From contig JALWSY010000144.1 of NCBI GenBank assembly GCA_027083035.1, positions 12,665-45,632 of the forward strand: 32,968 bases of DNA, read 5' to 3'. The notes under the pieces were generated by a model. It was given only the letters and a program-made list of their open reading frames with translations, did not search any database and had not been told where the DNA came from. This stretch comes from Sulfurimonas sp. GTDB taxonomy: Bacteria > Campylobacterota > Campylobacteria > Campylobacterales > Sulfurimonadaceae. Each line of letters begins with the position of its first letter. Position 1 is the stretch's first letter. This document shows, piece by piece, positions 8,353-17,590 of the stretch. Position numbers and translations under genes: made by a program.

Positions 8353-9189
8353 TTAGTAGTAGTATCCAAATCGAATAGAGAGGTAGTTTTTACTTGCCGT
8401 ATCACTTATGCCATAAGCATAGGAGAGCGTTGCAAAGTAGTTTGCATCAAAGCTGTAGTACCCATAAAGCGTTGCTGTCTTTATTGGAATAATATTTTTA
8501 TAGATACTATCACTATAGTTATAGGAGAGACTCGCATAAAGGCTCTCACCTAGATAGTACCCAACGCCACCGGAGAGTGCATGAGTATCTTGATATAATA
8601 CATCACTTTGTGTCCCATCATCATTATCGACTAGCACATCATCATCCCCTATAAGCGTATATCCATACCCACCAAAGAGTGTCATCTTTTTAAAAGTATA
8701 ACTAAGATTAATCGACGCAGTATAATCTGTGTTGTTATTGTTAAGAGTGCTTTGGTATGTTGGTAAGAGAAGACCTACACCAAGCTGTGCAAGGAGAGTC
8801 TCTGTAAGATTAAATTGATATGAAACACCTACAAATGCATCGTAAAATCCACTATCTTCATACCCGTTGCCACTAGTTGTAAAGTAAGAACCGCTTAGCT
8901 GAAGTGAAAAGTTTTCATAGTAATAATCAAACTGAAGAGGCATAGAAAAGGTGTCAGTTTTGTTAAGCGTTTGGTAGTCAGAGTCAGAGTAGTTCACCCC
9001 TATGATAACATCAACACTCTGACGCGAATCTAGTGACTCTACACTACAGCCGTTAATATCTACAAGTTCTGTAAAAGGAGTGTTTGGACATTTATCATAA
9101 GTATCTTCTACACCATCAAAATCACTATCTAAATACTCAGAGTGTGCTAGATTACAAAGAAGAAGGAGTGCTAAAGCTATTTTTTTCAT
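8353..9189 (-). CDS. Outer-membrane beta-barrel protein with N-terminal thrombospondin type 3 motif
   Basis: 278 aa; signal peptide; 'DSDFDGVEDTYDKCPNTP' motif; alternating aromatic beta-strands and C-terminal YFATLSYAYG...LSIRFGYYY. Confidence 0.8.
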   Translation of the reverse strand: MKKIALALLLLCNLAHSEYLDSDFDGVEDTYDKCPNTPFTELVDINGCSVESLDSRQSVDVIIGVNYSDSDYQTLNKTDTFSMPLQFDYYYENFSLQLSGSYFTTSGNGYEDSGFYDAFVGVSYQFNLTETLLAQLGVGLLLPTYQSTLNNNNTDYTASINLSYTFKKMTLFGGYGYTLIGDDDVLVDNDDGTQSDVLYQDTHALSGGVGYYLGESLYASLSYNYSDSIYKNIIPIKTATLYGYYSFDANYFATLSYAYGISDTASKNYLSIRFGYYY

Positions 9190-9195
9190 CTTTTA

Positions 9196-9606
9196 TTATC
9201 TACGTTTCATATCCATAATCTGCTCTTTTTGATGTGGTTGTATCATCTCAACAGGTCTATGCTCTCTCCCCTCTTTCATAAACTGATCCGCTACCTGTTT
9301 TTGATACATCTTTTGGAACTTCTGTACCTCCATGCTATCGTGAGATTGCATCCGCGTTATATGGTTATGCCTTGGCATTGTATCGTGTTTCGTTTGCATT
9401 TTTACCTGTATCTCTTTAATAGCTGCTGCTCTCTCCTGCTTATTCATTTGTGAAATTCTCATTTTAAAAGCATTCATCAACCGAACTCTTTGCGATGCCG
9501 GTGCGCTCTTTATCTGTGCAATCTGTGCATCAATACTCATCTGTGGAGCATTCTCAAGTGCAAAGGCTGTAACGACAAGAGATATAATAATAAAAATTAC
9601 TTGCAT
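9196..9606 (-). CDS. Small periplasmic Met/His-rich protein
   Basis: 136 aa; signal peptide MQVIFIIISLVVTAFA; 'MQTKHDTMPRHNHITRMQSHDSMEVQKFQKMYQKQ'; first gene of the operon leading to RR/HK. Confidence 0.75.
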   Translation of the reverse strand: MQVIFIIISLVVTAFALENAPQMSIDAQIAQIKSAPASQRVRLMNAFKMRISQMNKQERAAAIKEIQVKMQTKHDTMPRHNHITRMQSHDSMEVQKFQKMYQKQVADQFMKEGREHRPVEMIQPHQKEQIMDMKRR

Positions 9607-9710
9607 TCGACCTTACCTTTCTCTTTTTGTAAGCGTATTATGACATAGAAGTGTTAGCAAAGTGTTTGTTTCCTTTTTTTTATGCTATAGTTCTATACAA
9701 GGAATTTTTC

Positions 9711-9902
9711 ATGTGTCTTCTCATATCTATGGCACTTTTTGTAGCTGGATATAACTTTTACATCAACGATTTTGTCACACAAGCCATCATGAGTTGGGCA
9801 TTGGCGATGTTGATTTTAACCTTCTTTACATATAGAATGATAAAAAATCGCCGTTGTATCTTTGGGGACAAAAGAGACTGTAACCGTAAAAAAGAGAAAT
9901 AG
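9711..9902 (+). CDS. Small membrane protein (ORF track start 9651; start at 9711 preferred)
   Basis: AAGGAA Shine-Dalgarno-like sequence before ATG 9711; two hydrophobic helices, then a basic C-terminus. Confidence 0.55.
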   Translation: MCLLISMALFVAGYNFYINDFVTQAIMSWALAMLILTFFTYRMIKNRRCIFGDKRDCNRKKEK

Positions 9903-9955
9903 GCTCTTCTCGAAGCAAATTTAAAAATTTAGAAAAAAACAGTAAGGTTTTGTGT

Positions 9956-9961
9956 TATAAT
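9956..9961 (+). promoter_or_regulatory. -10 box (TATAAT) upstream of rpsU
   Basis: GTGTTATAATTGCG 37 bp before the rpsU ATG. Confidence 0.55.
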
Positions 9962-9997
9962 TGCGTTTCAAATTTCAAAGAAAGTGGGTGATGTGAT

Positions 9998-10210
9998 ATG
10001 CCAGGTATAGTACTACGCCACGATGATAATTTTGACGCGGCTTACAGAAGATTCAAAAAGCAGACTGACCGTAACTTAATCGTTACTGAAGCTCGTGCTC
10101 GCCGTTTCCACGAAACGGAAACTGAAAAGCGTAAAAAGTTCAAAATTGCATCTCGTAAGAAAATGCTTAAGCGTCTTTATATGATGAGACGCTACGAATC
10201 ACGCCTCTAA
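9998..10210 (+). CDS. rpsU: 30S ribosomal protein S21
   Basis: 70 aa, [49 protein letters not shown]...; characteristic S21 sequence. Confidence 0.97.
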   Translation: MPGIVLRHDDNFDAAYRRFKKQTDRNLIVTEARARRFHETETEKRKKFKIASRKKMLKRLYMMRRYESRL

Positions 10211-10235
10211 ACGCTACTCCTTCGGGAGGCGTTTT
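10209..10235 (+). terminator. Rho-independent terminator after rpsU
   Basis: AAACGC-ta-CTCC-TTCG-GGAG-GCGTTTT: stem with UUCG tetraloop and T tract. Confidence 0.8.
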
Positions 10236-10425
10236 CTCTCAACCAAAAAATTTCCGATTATTTATCACATAGTTACTTTTCGTTAACCACTTAAGAGTAT
10301 CATTACAAATATCTAACTTTTCTATCTACAGATGTGCAGCACTAAGCTCTAACATTCGCGCGAATAAACACTATCACTTAGTAACTGCACCTCTAAAACG
10401 TAAATCGGCAAATTTTTCAAAAACT

Positions 10426-11679
10426 TTAAAATTCAACTCCCAAACCGACTAATACTTGAAAGTCACTCTTCTCTGGTACAACTCCACTATCTGACTCTAC
10501 CGGCTCTAATATATAATCCCAAACACCCGTAAAATCAATATCTAGCCAAGTTGTTAACTCATTTTCAAATGTTAGCAGCATATGATGTTTATATCTTCCC
10601 GATGCAGCATCTGTATATGTAAGCTTATAGTCATAGGTTATATCAGTTATAGAATTTAACTCAAGCTCATACTTTGTGCTTAACTCTAGGGCTGGGGAGA
10701 ACTCTTTTTGCTCCTCACCCATATGTACTGTATCATAGCGAGTGTAAAGAAATGCAGGACCCGTCGAGAAGTTCCATGTTGTCTTTTTTGTATCTACAAG
10801 TGTATAACCAACACCCATACCTAAAGTAAGTTGTCTATCAATATTTTTATACTTATCTGTATAAATCTCTCCAAAGACAGGTGTCCAAAAAAACTGCCGT
10901 GTTAAGTATCTGTCATACTTCTCATTGATCCGATGATCATTTGCCATCTCTTGATAATCTTTCGCAGAGTTTCTTCCTAGATAATCAAGTACCAAGCGTG
11001 AGAGTGCTGTTCTACGCATCAGGTTTATCTTTGCACTATAATCATACTGATTAATATTACCTCGTCTCACATCGATACTGAGTGTAATCTTACCCGACCA
11101 AAAATTTCGCTCATGATTGCCATAAGGAGCAAAAGAGACTACATACTCTCTTTCAAAATCATAAGAGTTATCTCCTTGAATAATAGTGAGTTTATCACCT
11201 TTAAGACGCAGCACTCCTGTAAAAGCTGCAACATCTTCGATATTTACAGTCATAATGTTATAGCTTTTAATCTCCGAGATATCTTTAAACTTAAAAGTAT
11301 AAAGGCCTATCTCCTTACTATCAAACTCCAACTTGTCATTAAAGAGTCCCTTTATCTCCCCTTTAAACCACTCACCGGATTTCGTTTTTATCCAGTCATA
11401 CTTCACAGGCGTTGGGGAGAGATCTTCCCAATGCTCTTGAATCTTTGAGATATCAACATACCCATTTGCATCAACAGATTTGTGTATAACATCAATAGGA
11501 ACCTTTCCTTTCTTGGTTACATCACTCTGCCGCGCTTTTTTTCTAATCTCTTTGGCACTTAAACCAGACTTATCTTTGACGACTATCAAATCTTTCACCA
11601 TTGAGGAAAGCTCTTGAAATATTGGTTGTGCGTGAAGTGGCAGCAACAGAAATATAACGAGTAAGAGAGCTTTTTTCAA
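10426..11679 (-). CDS. DUF481-family outer-membrane protein
   Basis: 417 aa; signal peptide; 'GEIKGLFNDKLEFDSKEIG', 'FWSGKITLSIDVRRGNINQYDYSAKINLMRRTALSRLVLDYLG' typical of DUF481. Confidence 0.8.
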   Translation of the reverse strand: MKKALLLVIFLLLPLHAQPIFQELSSMVKDLIVVKDKSGLSAKEIRKKARQSDVTKKGKVPIDVIHKSVDANGYVDISKIQEHWEDLSPTPVKYDWIKTKSGEWFKGEIKGLFNDKLEFDSKEIGLYTFKFKDISEIKSYNIMTVNIEDVAAFTGVLRLKGDKLTIIQGDNSYDFEREYVVSFAPYGNHERNFWSGKITLSIDVRRGNINQYDYSAKINLMRRTALSRLVLDYLGRNSAKDYQEMANDHRINEKYDRYLTRQFFWTPVFGEIYTDKYKNIDRQLTLGMGVGYTLVDTKKTTWNFSTGPAFLYTRYDTVHMGEEQKEFSPALELSTKYELELNSITDITYDYKLTYTDAASGRYKHHMLLTFENELTTWLDIDFTGVWDYILEPVESDSGVVPEKSDFQVLVGLGVEF

Positions 11680-12750
11680 CTATAGCTTTCCATACATCTC
11701 ATTGTAAAAATTGAGTGCATATCTATCACTCATGCTTGCAATATAGTCAGCAATAACTCTATGTTTTGCTCTTTTTTGTAGCTGTTTATAGTAAAATTCC
11801 GGTAACATCTTCTCCTCTTGCATCAATCCACTATAAAGCCCTTTAATAGCCTGACTTCCAGCATACATCTTGCGTACAATCTTTTTATGCTGGTACATTT
11901 TTACAAAAAGGAGTTTTTTTAATTTTTTTATATCACTCTCAAGCACTTTCTCAAAACCTATGGGTATCGAAACACCCTCCTCTTTGAGTTTAGGCTCAGA
12001 ATATTCAAGCAGGGAGTAAACAAGATGGTTAATAAGATGGGAACTAAATCTATAGCGAAACATCTCATCCTCCTCTTCACCTACACCCTCTGATGCAACT
12101 TTTGCAAGTATCTCACACGCTAAATCACTCTCTTTGAGATCCTCAAAAGTAATCACTCCCGAGTTTACACCATCATCTATATCATGGCTCATATAGGCTA
12201 TCTCATCGGCACGATCAACCACCATCGCTTCAAAGGAGGGGTGAGCGTCTAGATTAAACTCTTCATGAATAGAGTCTGGGAGAAAAGATTTACGGTAAGG
12301 GTAGGAGTGTTTTAAGATGCCCTCAAGCGTGGCAAAAGTAAGGTTAAGCCCATCAAAACTTTTGTAGCGTTTCTCAAGAGTCGTTACAACGCGAAAACTC
12401 TGAAAGTTATGCTCAAAGCCATTACTAAAGCCATCTGCTTTTAAACACTCATCTAGGGTATCACCGCCTACATGACCAAAAGGGGTATGTCCAAGGTCAT
12501 GTGCGAGTGCTATCGCCTCTGCTAAAGACTCATTAAGTCCGAGCTGCGAGGTGATGGAGCGAGCGATTTGTGAGACCTCTATGGAGTGTGTAAGTCGTGT
12601 ACGAAAGAAATCACCCTCATGGTTTAAAAAGACCTGTGTTTTATACTCAAGTTTTCTAAATGAACCAGAGTGGATAATCCTGTCACGATCACGGGCAAAG
12701 GGGTTACGAAAATCTTTATCTATTTTATGAAATCGCTCTTCTCTTTGCAT
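11680..12750 (-). CDS. dgt: dGTPase-like HD-domain triphosphohydrolase
   Basis: 356 aa; 'RNPFARDRDRIIHSGSFRKLEYKTQVF', 'RLTHSIEVSQIARSI', 'ALAHDLGHTPFGHVG'. Confidence 0.93.
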   Translation of the reverse strand: MQREERFHKIDKDFRNPFARDRDRIIHSGSFRKLEYKTQVFLNHEGDFFRTRLTHSIEVSQIARSITSQLGLNESLAEAIALAHDLGHTPFGHVGGDTLDECLKADGFSNGFEHNFQSFRVVTTLEKRYKSFDGLNLTFATLEGILKHSYPYRKSFLPDSIHEEFNLDAHPSFEAMVVDRADEIAYMSHDIDDGVNSGVITFEDLKESDLACEILAKVASEGVGEEEDEMFRYRFSSHLINHLVYSLLEYSEPKLKEEGVSIPIGFEKVLESDIKKLKKLLFVKMYQHKKIVRKMYAGSQAIKGLYSGLMQEEKMLPEFYYKQLQKRAKHRVIADYIASMSDRYALNFYNEMYGKL

Positions 12751-13280
12751 TAGGCTTTTTTGATAAACTCTGTTTTAAGATAAATCTTTGTCCCATTTAC
12801 ACGACCCTCTACATGGTCATCCATATCATTTGGAAGAGAGATACGCGTTACTGTTGTACCACGCTTCGCCGTAAAACCAGCACCCTTCACATCTAAATCT
12901 TTTAAGATAACAATGCTATCACCCGCGTGCAGTTCTACACCATTTGCATCACGAAAAACAACTTTGTTTGCCTCAGCATTTATAGCCTGTTGTGCAAGTT
13001 GTTGTTCATCCTCCTCTAAGTACATCATCTCAACCATATCTTGACGACCAAGTTTACTCCAGAGAATATAACTCATAATCTTTACAGCAGGCACTTCAGA
13101 CCACATTGCATCATTTAAGCAGTTAAAGTGTGTCTCATCAAGTTCACCTGACTCTATCTGCCCTTTACAGTTAGCACAAACATAAATGCTCTGCTCTTGG
13201 CTACCATCACTTACCGGTAACTCTAAAACACTTACATCTTCGCTACTACCACACAATTCACATACTTCACTTCTAGCCAT
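12750..13280 (-). CDS. PhnA/YjdM-family zinc-ribbon protein
   Basis: 176 aa; 'CELCGSS...CANCKGQI'; C-terminal 'DANGVELHAGDSIVILKDLDVKGAGFTAKRGTTV'. Confidence 0.88.
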   Translation of the reverse strand: MARSEVCELCGSSEDVSVLELPVSDGSQEQSIYVCANCKGQIESGELDETHFNCLNDAMWSEVPAVKIMSYILWSKLGRQDMVEMMYLEEDEQQLAQQAINAEANKVVFRDANGVELHAGDSIVILKDLDVKGAGFTAKRGTTVTRISLPNDMDDHVEGRVNGTKIYLKTEFIKKA

Positions 13281-13314
13281 TTTCTTTCCTTATAGTTTTA
13301 TTTTCGCAATTATA

Positions 13315-13554
13315 CTACTTTTCATCATCTTTATCGAATTTTATATCTTTATCTGACACTTTTTTCTCATCTGAGACTTTGTTAAATGCTTTTTGGGCTT
13401 TTTTTGCATCATAAGCTTTACACTCTGTGGGTACTACTGCATTTGGGTCTGACTCTATCTTCTCACACATCGCTGCGGTAATCGTAAAGTGTGAACAACC
13501 AGCTGCTAGAAGTGTAGTTGTCGCAAAAAGGAGTGTTTTATTTAAAATTTTCAT
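13315..13554 (-). CDS. Small lipoprotein
   Basis: 79 aa; lipobox TTLLAAGCSH. Confidence 0.6.
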   Translation of the reverse strand: MKILNKTLLFATTTLLAAGCSHFTITAAMCEKIESDPNAVVPTECKAYDAKKAQKAFNKVSDEKKVSDKDIKFDKDDEK

Positions 13555-13555
13555 G

Positions 13556-14389
13556 CTATTTCTTCTTTATAATAAGATCAAGATACTTTTGTGGCGTTAC
13601 CTGCATCATTGCTTGAGCAAGCCAGCGTATTTGAAAATATGCTGCACCGCTATCTCTGAGGGTAAAGTAGTTTTTGAGGCTTCTAAGGTTAAAAGTAACT
13701 ACCATATCTACTTTGACATTATCAGTAATAATATGTTTAAAAGCATCACCTACATTGCGTTTTTTCTTGCCACTTTGCAGCGCATCGTAGAGTTTTTGTG
13801 CATCACCATCAAACTCCTCAATAAGAGCAAGAGAGCTTTTTGCCACAGCAATAGAGTGAAAATCTTCCACTTTTTTTGATTGAAAATCGAGCTTGTCATA
13901 CATAGCACCTATCTCAAGACGATTGTATGTTGCATCAGCGGTCACAAACATATCAAACGCTAAAACTTTTTCAATGAAAAAATCCCTGTCTCCACCATGC
14001 TTTGATGCAACAAAAGCGTTTATGATGCCACTCATAGTGTAGCGTGTGCTTCTTACAGAGATAGCCTGAATACGGTGACGCGCATGCTCTTGTAGTACCC
14101 CGCGAGATGTTCCGCGCACAAGGTAGCTAAGATTTGCGTGTTCTAAGATAGAGTGATGAAAATAGGTCCAAGCAAGGTCATCTAAAAGAGCTGACTCCTC
14201 AACGCCATTGAGTTTATGCAGCATCTCTTGGGTAGGAAGGGTATGTTCTAACTGCTGAATGACTTCATTTTCACTATTGCTAAAGGAGTCGTAACAAGTC
14301 CTTGCAGCACTCTCTGCCACCCCGATACCCGTATCTTGAAGCAAAACTACTTCCGGCTTGCTATACTTTATGCCATACATCTCTTCCAT
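13556..14389 (-). CDS. thyX: FAD-dependent thymidylate synthase ThyX (ORF track extends to 14431; start at 14389 preferred)
   Basis: 'ARHRIQAISVRSTRYT' matches the ThyX RHR-X7-S motif; MEEMYGIKY start avoids overlap with the upstream HepT ORF. Confidence 0.92.
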   Translation of the reverse strand: MEEMYGIKYSKPEVVLLQDTGIGVAESAARTCYDSFSNSENEVIQQLEHTLPTQEMLHKLNGVEESALLDDLAWTYFHHSILEHANLSYLVRGTSRGVLQEHARHRIQAISVRSTRYTMSGIINAFVASKHGGDRDFFIEKVLAFDMFVTADATYNRLEIGAMYDKLDFQSKKVEDFHSIAVAKSSLALIEEFDGDAQKLYDALQSGKKKRNVGDAFKHIITDNVKVDMVVTFNLRSLKNYFTLRDSGAAYFQIRWLAQAMMQVTPQKYLDLIIKKK

Positions 14390-14397
14390 ATATTTTC

Positions 14398-14760
14398 CTA
14401 CTCTTTTTTCTCTAAAATTTTTCTTGCACAATCCGATATAATCCCCAAACGATGCGTAATCACATCTTCAACGATATACAGGTCAACACCTTCATAATCA
14501 TGTGCAATGAAGTTTCTTAACTCATAACTCCCTTTGATATCCACTTTATCAAAATAGGAGAGCAGTTCAAGCTCACCATTATGCAAAAGCTTATCAAACT
14601 GCTCTGCAATGGAGGTTAAATGCATCAAAATAGCAGCTCTTGAGTTTTGTTCATCTTCAAGTGCCTCTATGACAGAGTTTTTCTCATTGACAATAGCCTG
14701 AATAAAAGCTATCTTTTTCTCTATGACTCGCACCCTATCTAAAGCTTTTTGGCTAAACAT
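14398..14760 (-). CDS. hepT: HepT-like toxin (DUF86/HEPN ribonuclease)
   Basis: 120 aa; 'LRNFIAHDYEGVD' matches HEPN R-X4-H-X-Y; adjacent to an MntA-type nucleotidyltransferase. Confidence 0.87.
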   Translation of the reverse strand: MFSQKALDRVRVIEKKIAFIQAIVNEKNSVIEALEDEQNSRAAILMHLTSIAEQFDKLLHNGELELLSYFDKVDIKGSYELRNFIAHDYEGVDLYIVEDVITHRLGIISDCARKILEKKE

Positions 14761-15067
14761 AGATGATATCTTTCATAATTGTATTTTTCATAGAGGAGTT
14801 ACTATCGAGGTCAAATACATCACTATTTTTGTGAAATTTTTCTCGGAGTAGTTGTTTGAGGTGTGCAACTAATTCAAAATATTCATATGCTGATCTTGTT
14901 TGTAAATAGTTTTTCTCTTTCTTGATTGCGACATCAATATCACTATAAATACCTGCTTCATCTCTAGCATAACTCCCAAAAAGAGCCACACGAGAGATGC
15001 CTGCATCTAATAGCTGCTTTTTTATCTCTGTTAAAAAAATGATTATCTCTTCTCTTGTCGCTCTCAT
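14753..15067 (-). CDS. mntA: MntA-like antitoxin, minimal nucleotidyltransferase
   Basis: 104 aa; 'GSYARDEAGIYSDID' = GS-X10-D-X-D; overlaps the HepT gene by 8 bp. Confidence 0.87.
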   Translation of the reverse strand: MRATREEIIIFLTEIKKQLLDAGISRVALFGSYARDEAGIYSDIDVAIKKEKNYLQTRSAYEYFELVAHLKQLLREKFHKNSDVFDLDSNSSMKNTIMKDIIYV

Positions 15068-15096
15068 TATAATAAATCCAATTTTATTTCTCTTCG

Positions 15097-15102
15097 ATTA
15101 TA
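15097..15102 (-). promoter_or_regulatory. -10 box for the mntA-hepT-thyX transcript
   Basis: Minus strand TTATGTTATAATCGAAG upstream of the mntA start at 15067. Confidence 0.5.
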
Positions 15103-15125
15103 ACATAAAAAATATTAAGCGTAAT

Positions 15126-16208
15126 CTACCGTGAGATACTAAAACCTATTCCCACTTTATCTACTTTATGATTATAATCTATAAGCGACTCCCCATAGCC
15201 ACTAAATCCTTTCACATACAAGAAGAGATCTTTATCGTTTGTGATGGGGTAGGAGTAGGAAAATTCTGTTGCTCTATAAGGACTAAAACTATTTCGTGAA
15301 AGTAACTTAAAAAGATGCTCTCTATAGGGGAGTATAAACTGTATCTGAGCATATCCTTGGTACTCCATCAAGTCTGGATTGTATTTTAGAGAGTCAAGAA
15401 CATCACTCCATAGTTTTACCTCTGTAAAGAAAAAACCTGTCTGAAAATACAAAGCGGCTACTGCATAGTTCCAAGAGCGCTCCTCAGCACCTCCCCGTCC
15501 ATTTGATTGATGCTCAAGACTGAAACGGACTGCTTTGAGATACTCAAAGTGTCTTATATGTCCTACAGGGATAGTGATGAAAAACTCTGGATTATAGTTT
15601 GTTTCACGAAAAAAGGCAGAGGGTGCGTAGAGTTGCCAAAAGGACTTTTGTGTATATCCAAAGGAGTAAACTTCACTAAGTCCAAATAAGTTTGCATAAA
15701 AATCATACTTCACACTAAACTGAAACTCTGTTTCAACACTGCGTGCATTATGTCCGTTCGTGGGAGGATACCCTCCCTCAGGACGATAGCTGAAGGGAAG
15801 AAAGTAGTTTGCTGCGTGTGCTTTTATGCTGTAGAGCGACTCTGCATACTGCTTGATAGTCTCTTTTGTCTCTTTATCAATATCTTGATTAATACTACGA
15901 AAAAGTTTACGCGTCTCTTTTTCTATGTCTCGTGTTGGATCGGGTTTATACTCCCAGTAGTATCCATGTGATGCAAACTTATACCACTTTTGAGATGCTT
16001 TAAAATCTCTCTCACACCCCTCTCCATGCTCATACATATACCCTAAGATATACGCTGCATCATAATCATTTTCCTCTTCTGCAAGTCTTTTAAAGATGGG
16101 CAGTACCTTCTTATACTCTTTTGCCTTGTAAAGGAGGTAAGCATTTTCAAACTCTGTACTCCCAAAAAGTAAAATCGCTACGACAAGAAAGAGTAAAATA
16201 GCACGCAT
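15126..16208 (-). CDS. pldA: Outer-membrane phospholipase A (OMPLA) with N-terminal Sel1-like repeats
   Basis: 360 aa; Sel1-like 'AAYILGYMYEHGEGCERDFKASQKWYKFAS'; OMPLA 'YTQKSFWQLYAPSAFFRETNYNPEFF' and 'SLEHQSNGRGG..RSWN'. Confidence 0.88.
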   Translation of the reverse strand: MRAILLFLVVAILLFGSTEFENAYLLYKAKEYKKVLPIFKRLAEEENDYDAAYILGYMYEHGEGCERDFKASQKWYKFASHGYYWEYKPDPTRDIEKETRKLFRSINQDIDKETKETIKQYAESLYSIKAHAANYFLPFSYRPEGGYPPTNGHNARSVETEFQFSVKYDFYANLFGLSEVYSFGYTQKSFWQLYAPSAFFRETNYNPEFFITIPVGHIRHFEYLKAVRFSLEHQSNGRGGAEERSWNYAVAALYFQTGFFFTEVKLWSDVLDSLKYNPDLMEYQGYAQIQFILPYREHLFKLLSRNSFSPYRATEFSYSYPITNDKDLFLYVKGFSGYGESLIDYNHKVDKVGIGFSISR

Positions 16209-16846
16209 TATCTCTGTACGCCATCCAGTACAGGCACAAAATCACAATCTTCAAGCTCCTCTTCAATAATCCTCGAGCCATCTTTTATAAAGCGAGTAAT
16301 AACCTGCCTCTCTCCCTTTTGTAGTGGAGCAATCAGTATCCCCTCATCCGCAAGCTGATCAAAGAGCTTTTTTGGTATCTCTTTGGCTGTAGCAGAGAAA
16401 AGGATTCTGTCATAAGGTGCATAACTCGGCCATCCATTCTGCCCATCATCTGTGCGGGTATGGATATTTTGAATCCCTAAGTTACGAAATCTTCTCTTTG
16501 CCTCTAACATGAGTGGTTCGATACGCTCTATAGTAAAAACCCCACGAAAGAGTTGTGAGAGTACGGCAGCCTGATAGCCACTTCCACACCCCACTTCTAA
16601 AACTCTGTCAGCTCCACGCGGAAAGAGATACTCCGTCATCTTTGCAACAGTCAGAGGGGAGCTTATATACTGTGCAGCACCTATTGGTAAGGCATCGAGT
16701 TTGTAAGCACTATGCTTCATACCAGTTGGGACAAAAGCCTCTCTATCTGTCTTTGCTATCGCCTCTTTTACCTCAGCTGAGAGAGGAAATAGTTTCTCTA
16801 TCTCATCTGCCATGCGCGCTGTTTTTGTTGCTGTAATCTTATCCAC
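16208..16846 (-). CDS. pcm: Protein-L-isoaspartate O-methyltransferase
   Basis: 212 aa; 'AQYISSPLTVAKMTEYL', 'VLEVGCGSGYQAAVLSQL', 'TDDGQNGWPSYAPYDRILFSATAKEIP'. Confidence 0.93.
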   Translation of the reverse strand: MDKITATKTARMADEIEKLFPLSAEVKEAIAKTDREAFVPTGMKHSAYKLDALPIGAAQYISSPLTVAKMTEYLFPRGADRVLEVGCGSGYQAAVLSQLFRGVFTIERIEPLMLEAKRRFRNLGIQNIHTRTDDGQNGWPSYAPYDRILFSATAKEIPKKLFDQLADEGILIAPLQKGERQVITRFIKDGSRIIEEELEDCDFVPVLDGVQR

Positions 16847-17590
16847 TTACTCTCTACCTAAATCTATATATTTTCGCATTAACGCTATCTGCTTTTTCTC
16901 ATAGGGAAGCTCCAAGCAGGGTGCATCTCCATTAAAATGTACTTCACCATGAGGGGTGATGATAGCGCTCTGAGCTGTACACTCTTCATTTTTTGCATCA
17001 CTTGCAACAACATAACACTGATTCATAATCGCGAGTGTCTGTGTAAAGGCTTTAAAATGCTCCTCACGAGGTTTTCCCCACCAAGAGGGTGTCACTATAA
17101 CATCTGCACCCTCTGCCTTTTTCCACAACTCTTTAAAACGAAGCTCAAAACAGATAAAGAGTGCCATCTTGATACCGGCAACTTCAAAGACCTGAAACTC
17201 TGCATCACTTCCCTCTTCCATGAACTTATGCTCACCTCCAAGACGAAAGAGTCGCGCCTTTGTTCGAGAGAAACAGACCTCACCTTTGTGGATAACCTTA
17301 GCGACATTAAAGACTTTACCATCAATGCGCTCAAGCATGGTAAGCACTAGAATTTTATCTCCGACTACCTCTTTGAGTCTCTTAGTAGCCACTTTTGCAA
17401 AAGAGAGCATCGCTTCGTAGTTGTCATAATCAAAACCTGTCAAACAGACCTCATGCGCTACAACAAGCGCACCCTCTTTGGCATTTTGCACAAGAGAGAT
17501 AAGCGTCTCTAAATTTTTTTGATAATCGGGAGTTGTTGTAAAAAGAGTAGCACAGAGTGTGCGACTCCTCTCTTTAGAAGTCATCATCAA
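16847..17590 (-). CDS. Carbon-nitrogen hydrolase (nitrilase superfamily)
   Basis: 247 aa; '[17 protein letters not shown]', '[20 protein letters not shown]', '[31 protein letters not shown]' (E-K-C triad). Confidence 0.88.
   Translation of the reverse strand: MMMTSKERSRTLCATLFTTTPDYQKNLETLISLVQNAKEGALVVAHEVCLTGFDYDNYEAMLSFAKVATKRLKEVVGDKILVLTMLERIDGKVFNVAKVIHKGEVCFSRTKARLFRLGGEHKFMEEGSDAEFQVFEVAGIKMALFICFELRFKELWKKAEGADVIVTPSWWGKPREEHFKAFTQTLAIMNQCYVVASDAKNEECTAQSAIITPHGEVHFNGDAPCLELPYEKKQIALMRKYIDLGRE

Noticed and set aside
13427-13879. Plus-strand 150-aa ORF antisense to the small lipoprotein and thyX
   Set aside because: Overlaps confidently assigned genes on the other strand, no RBS or protein-like features.
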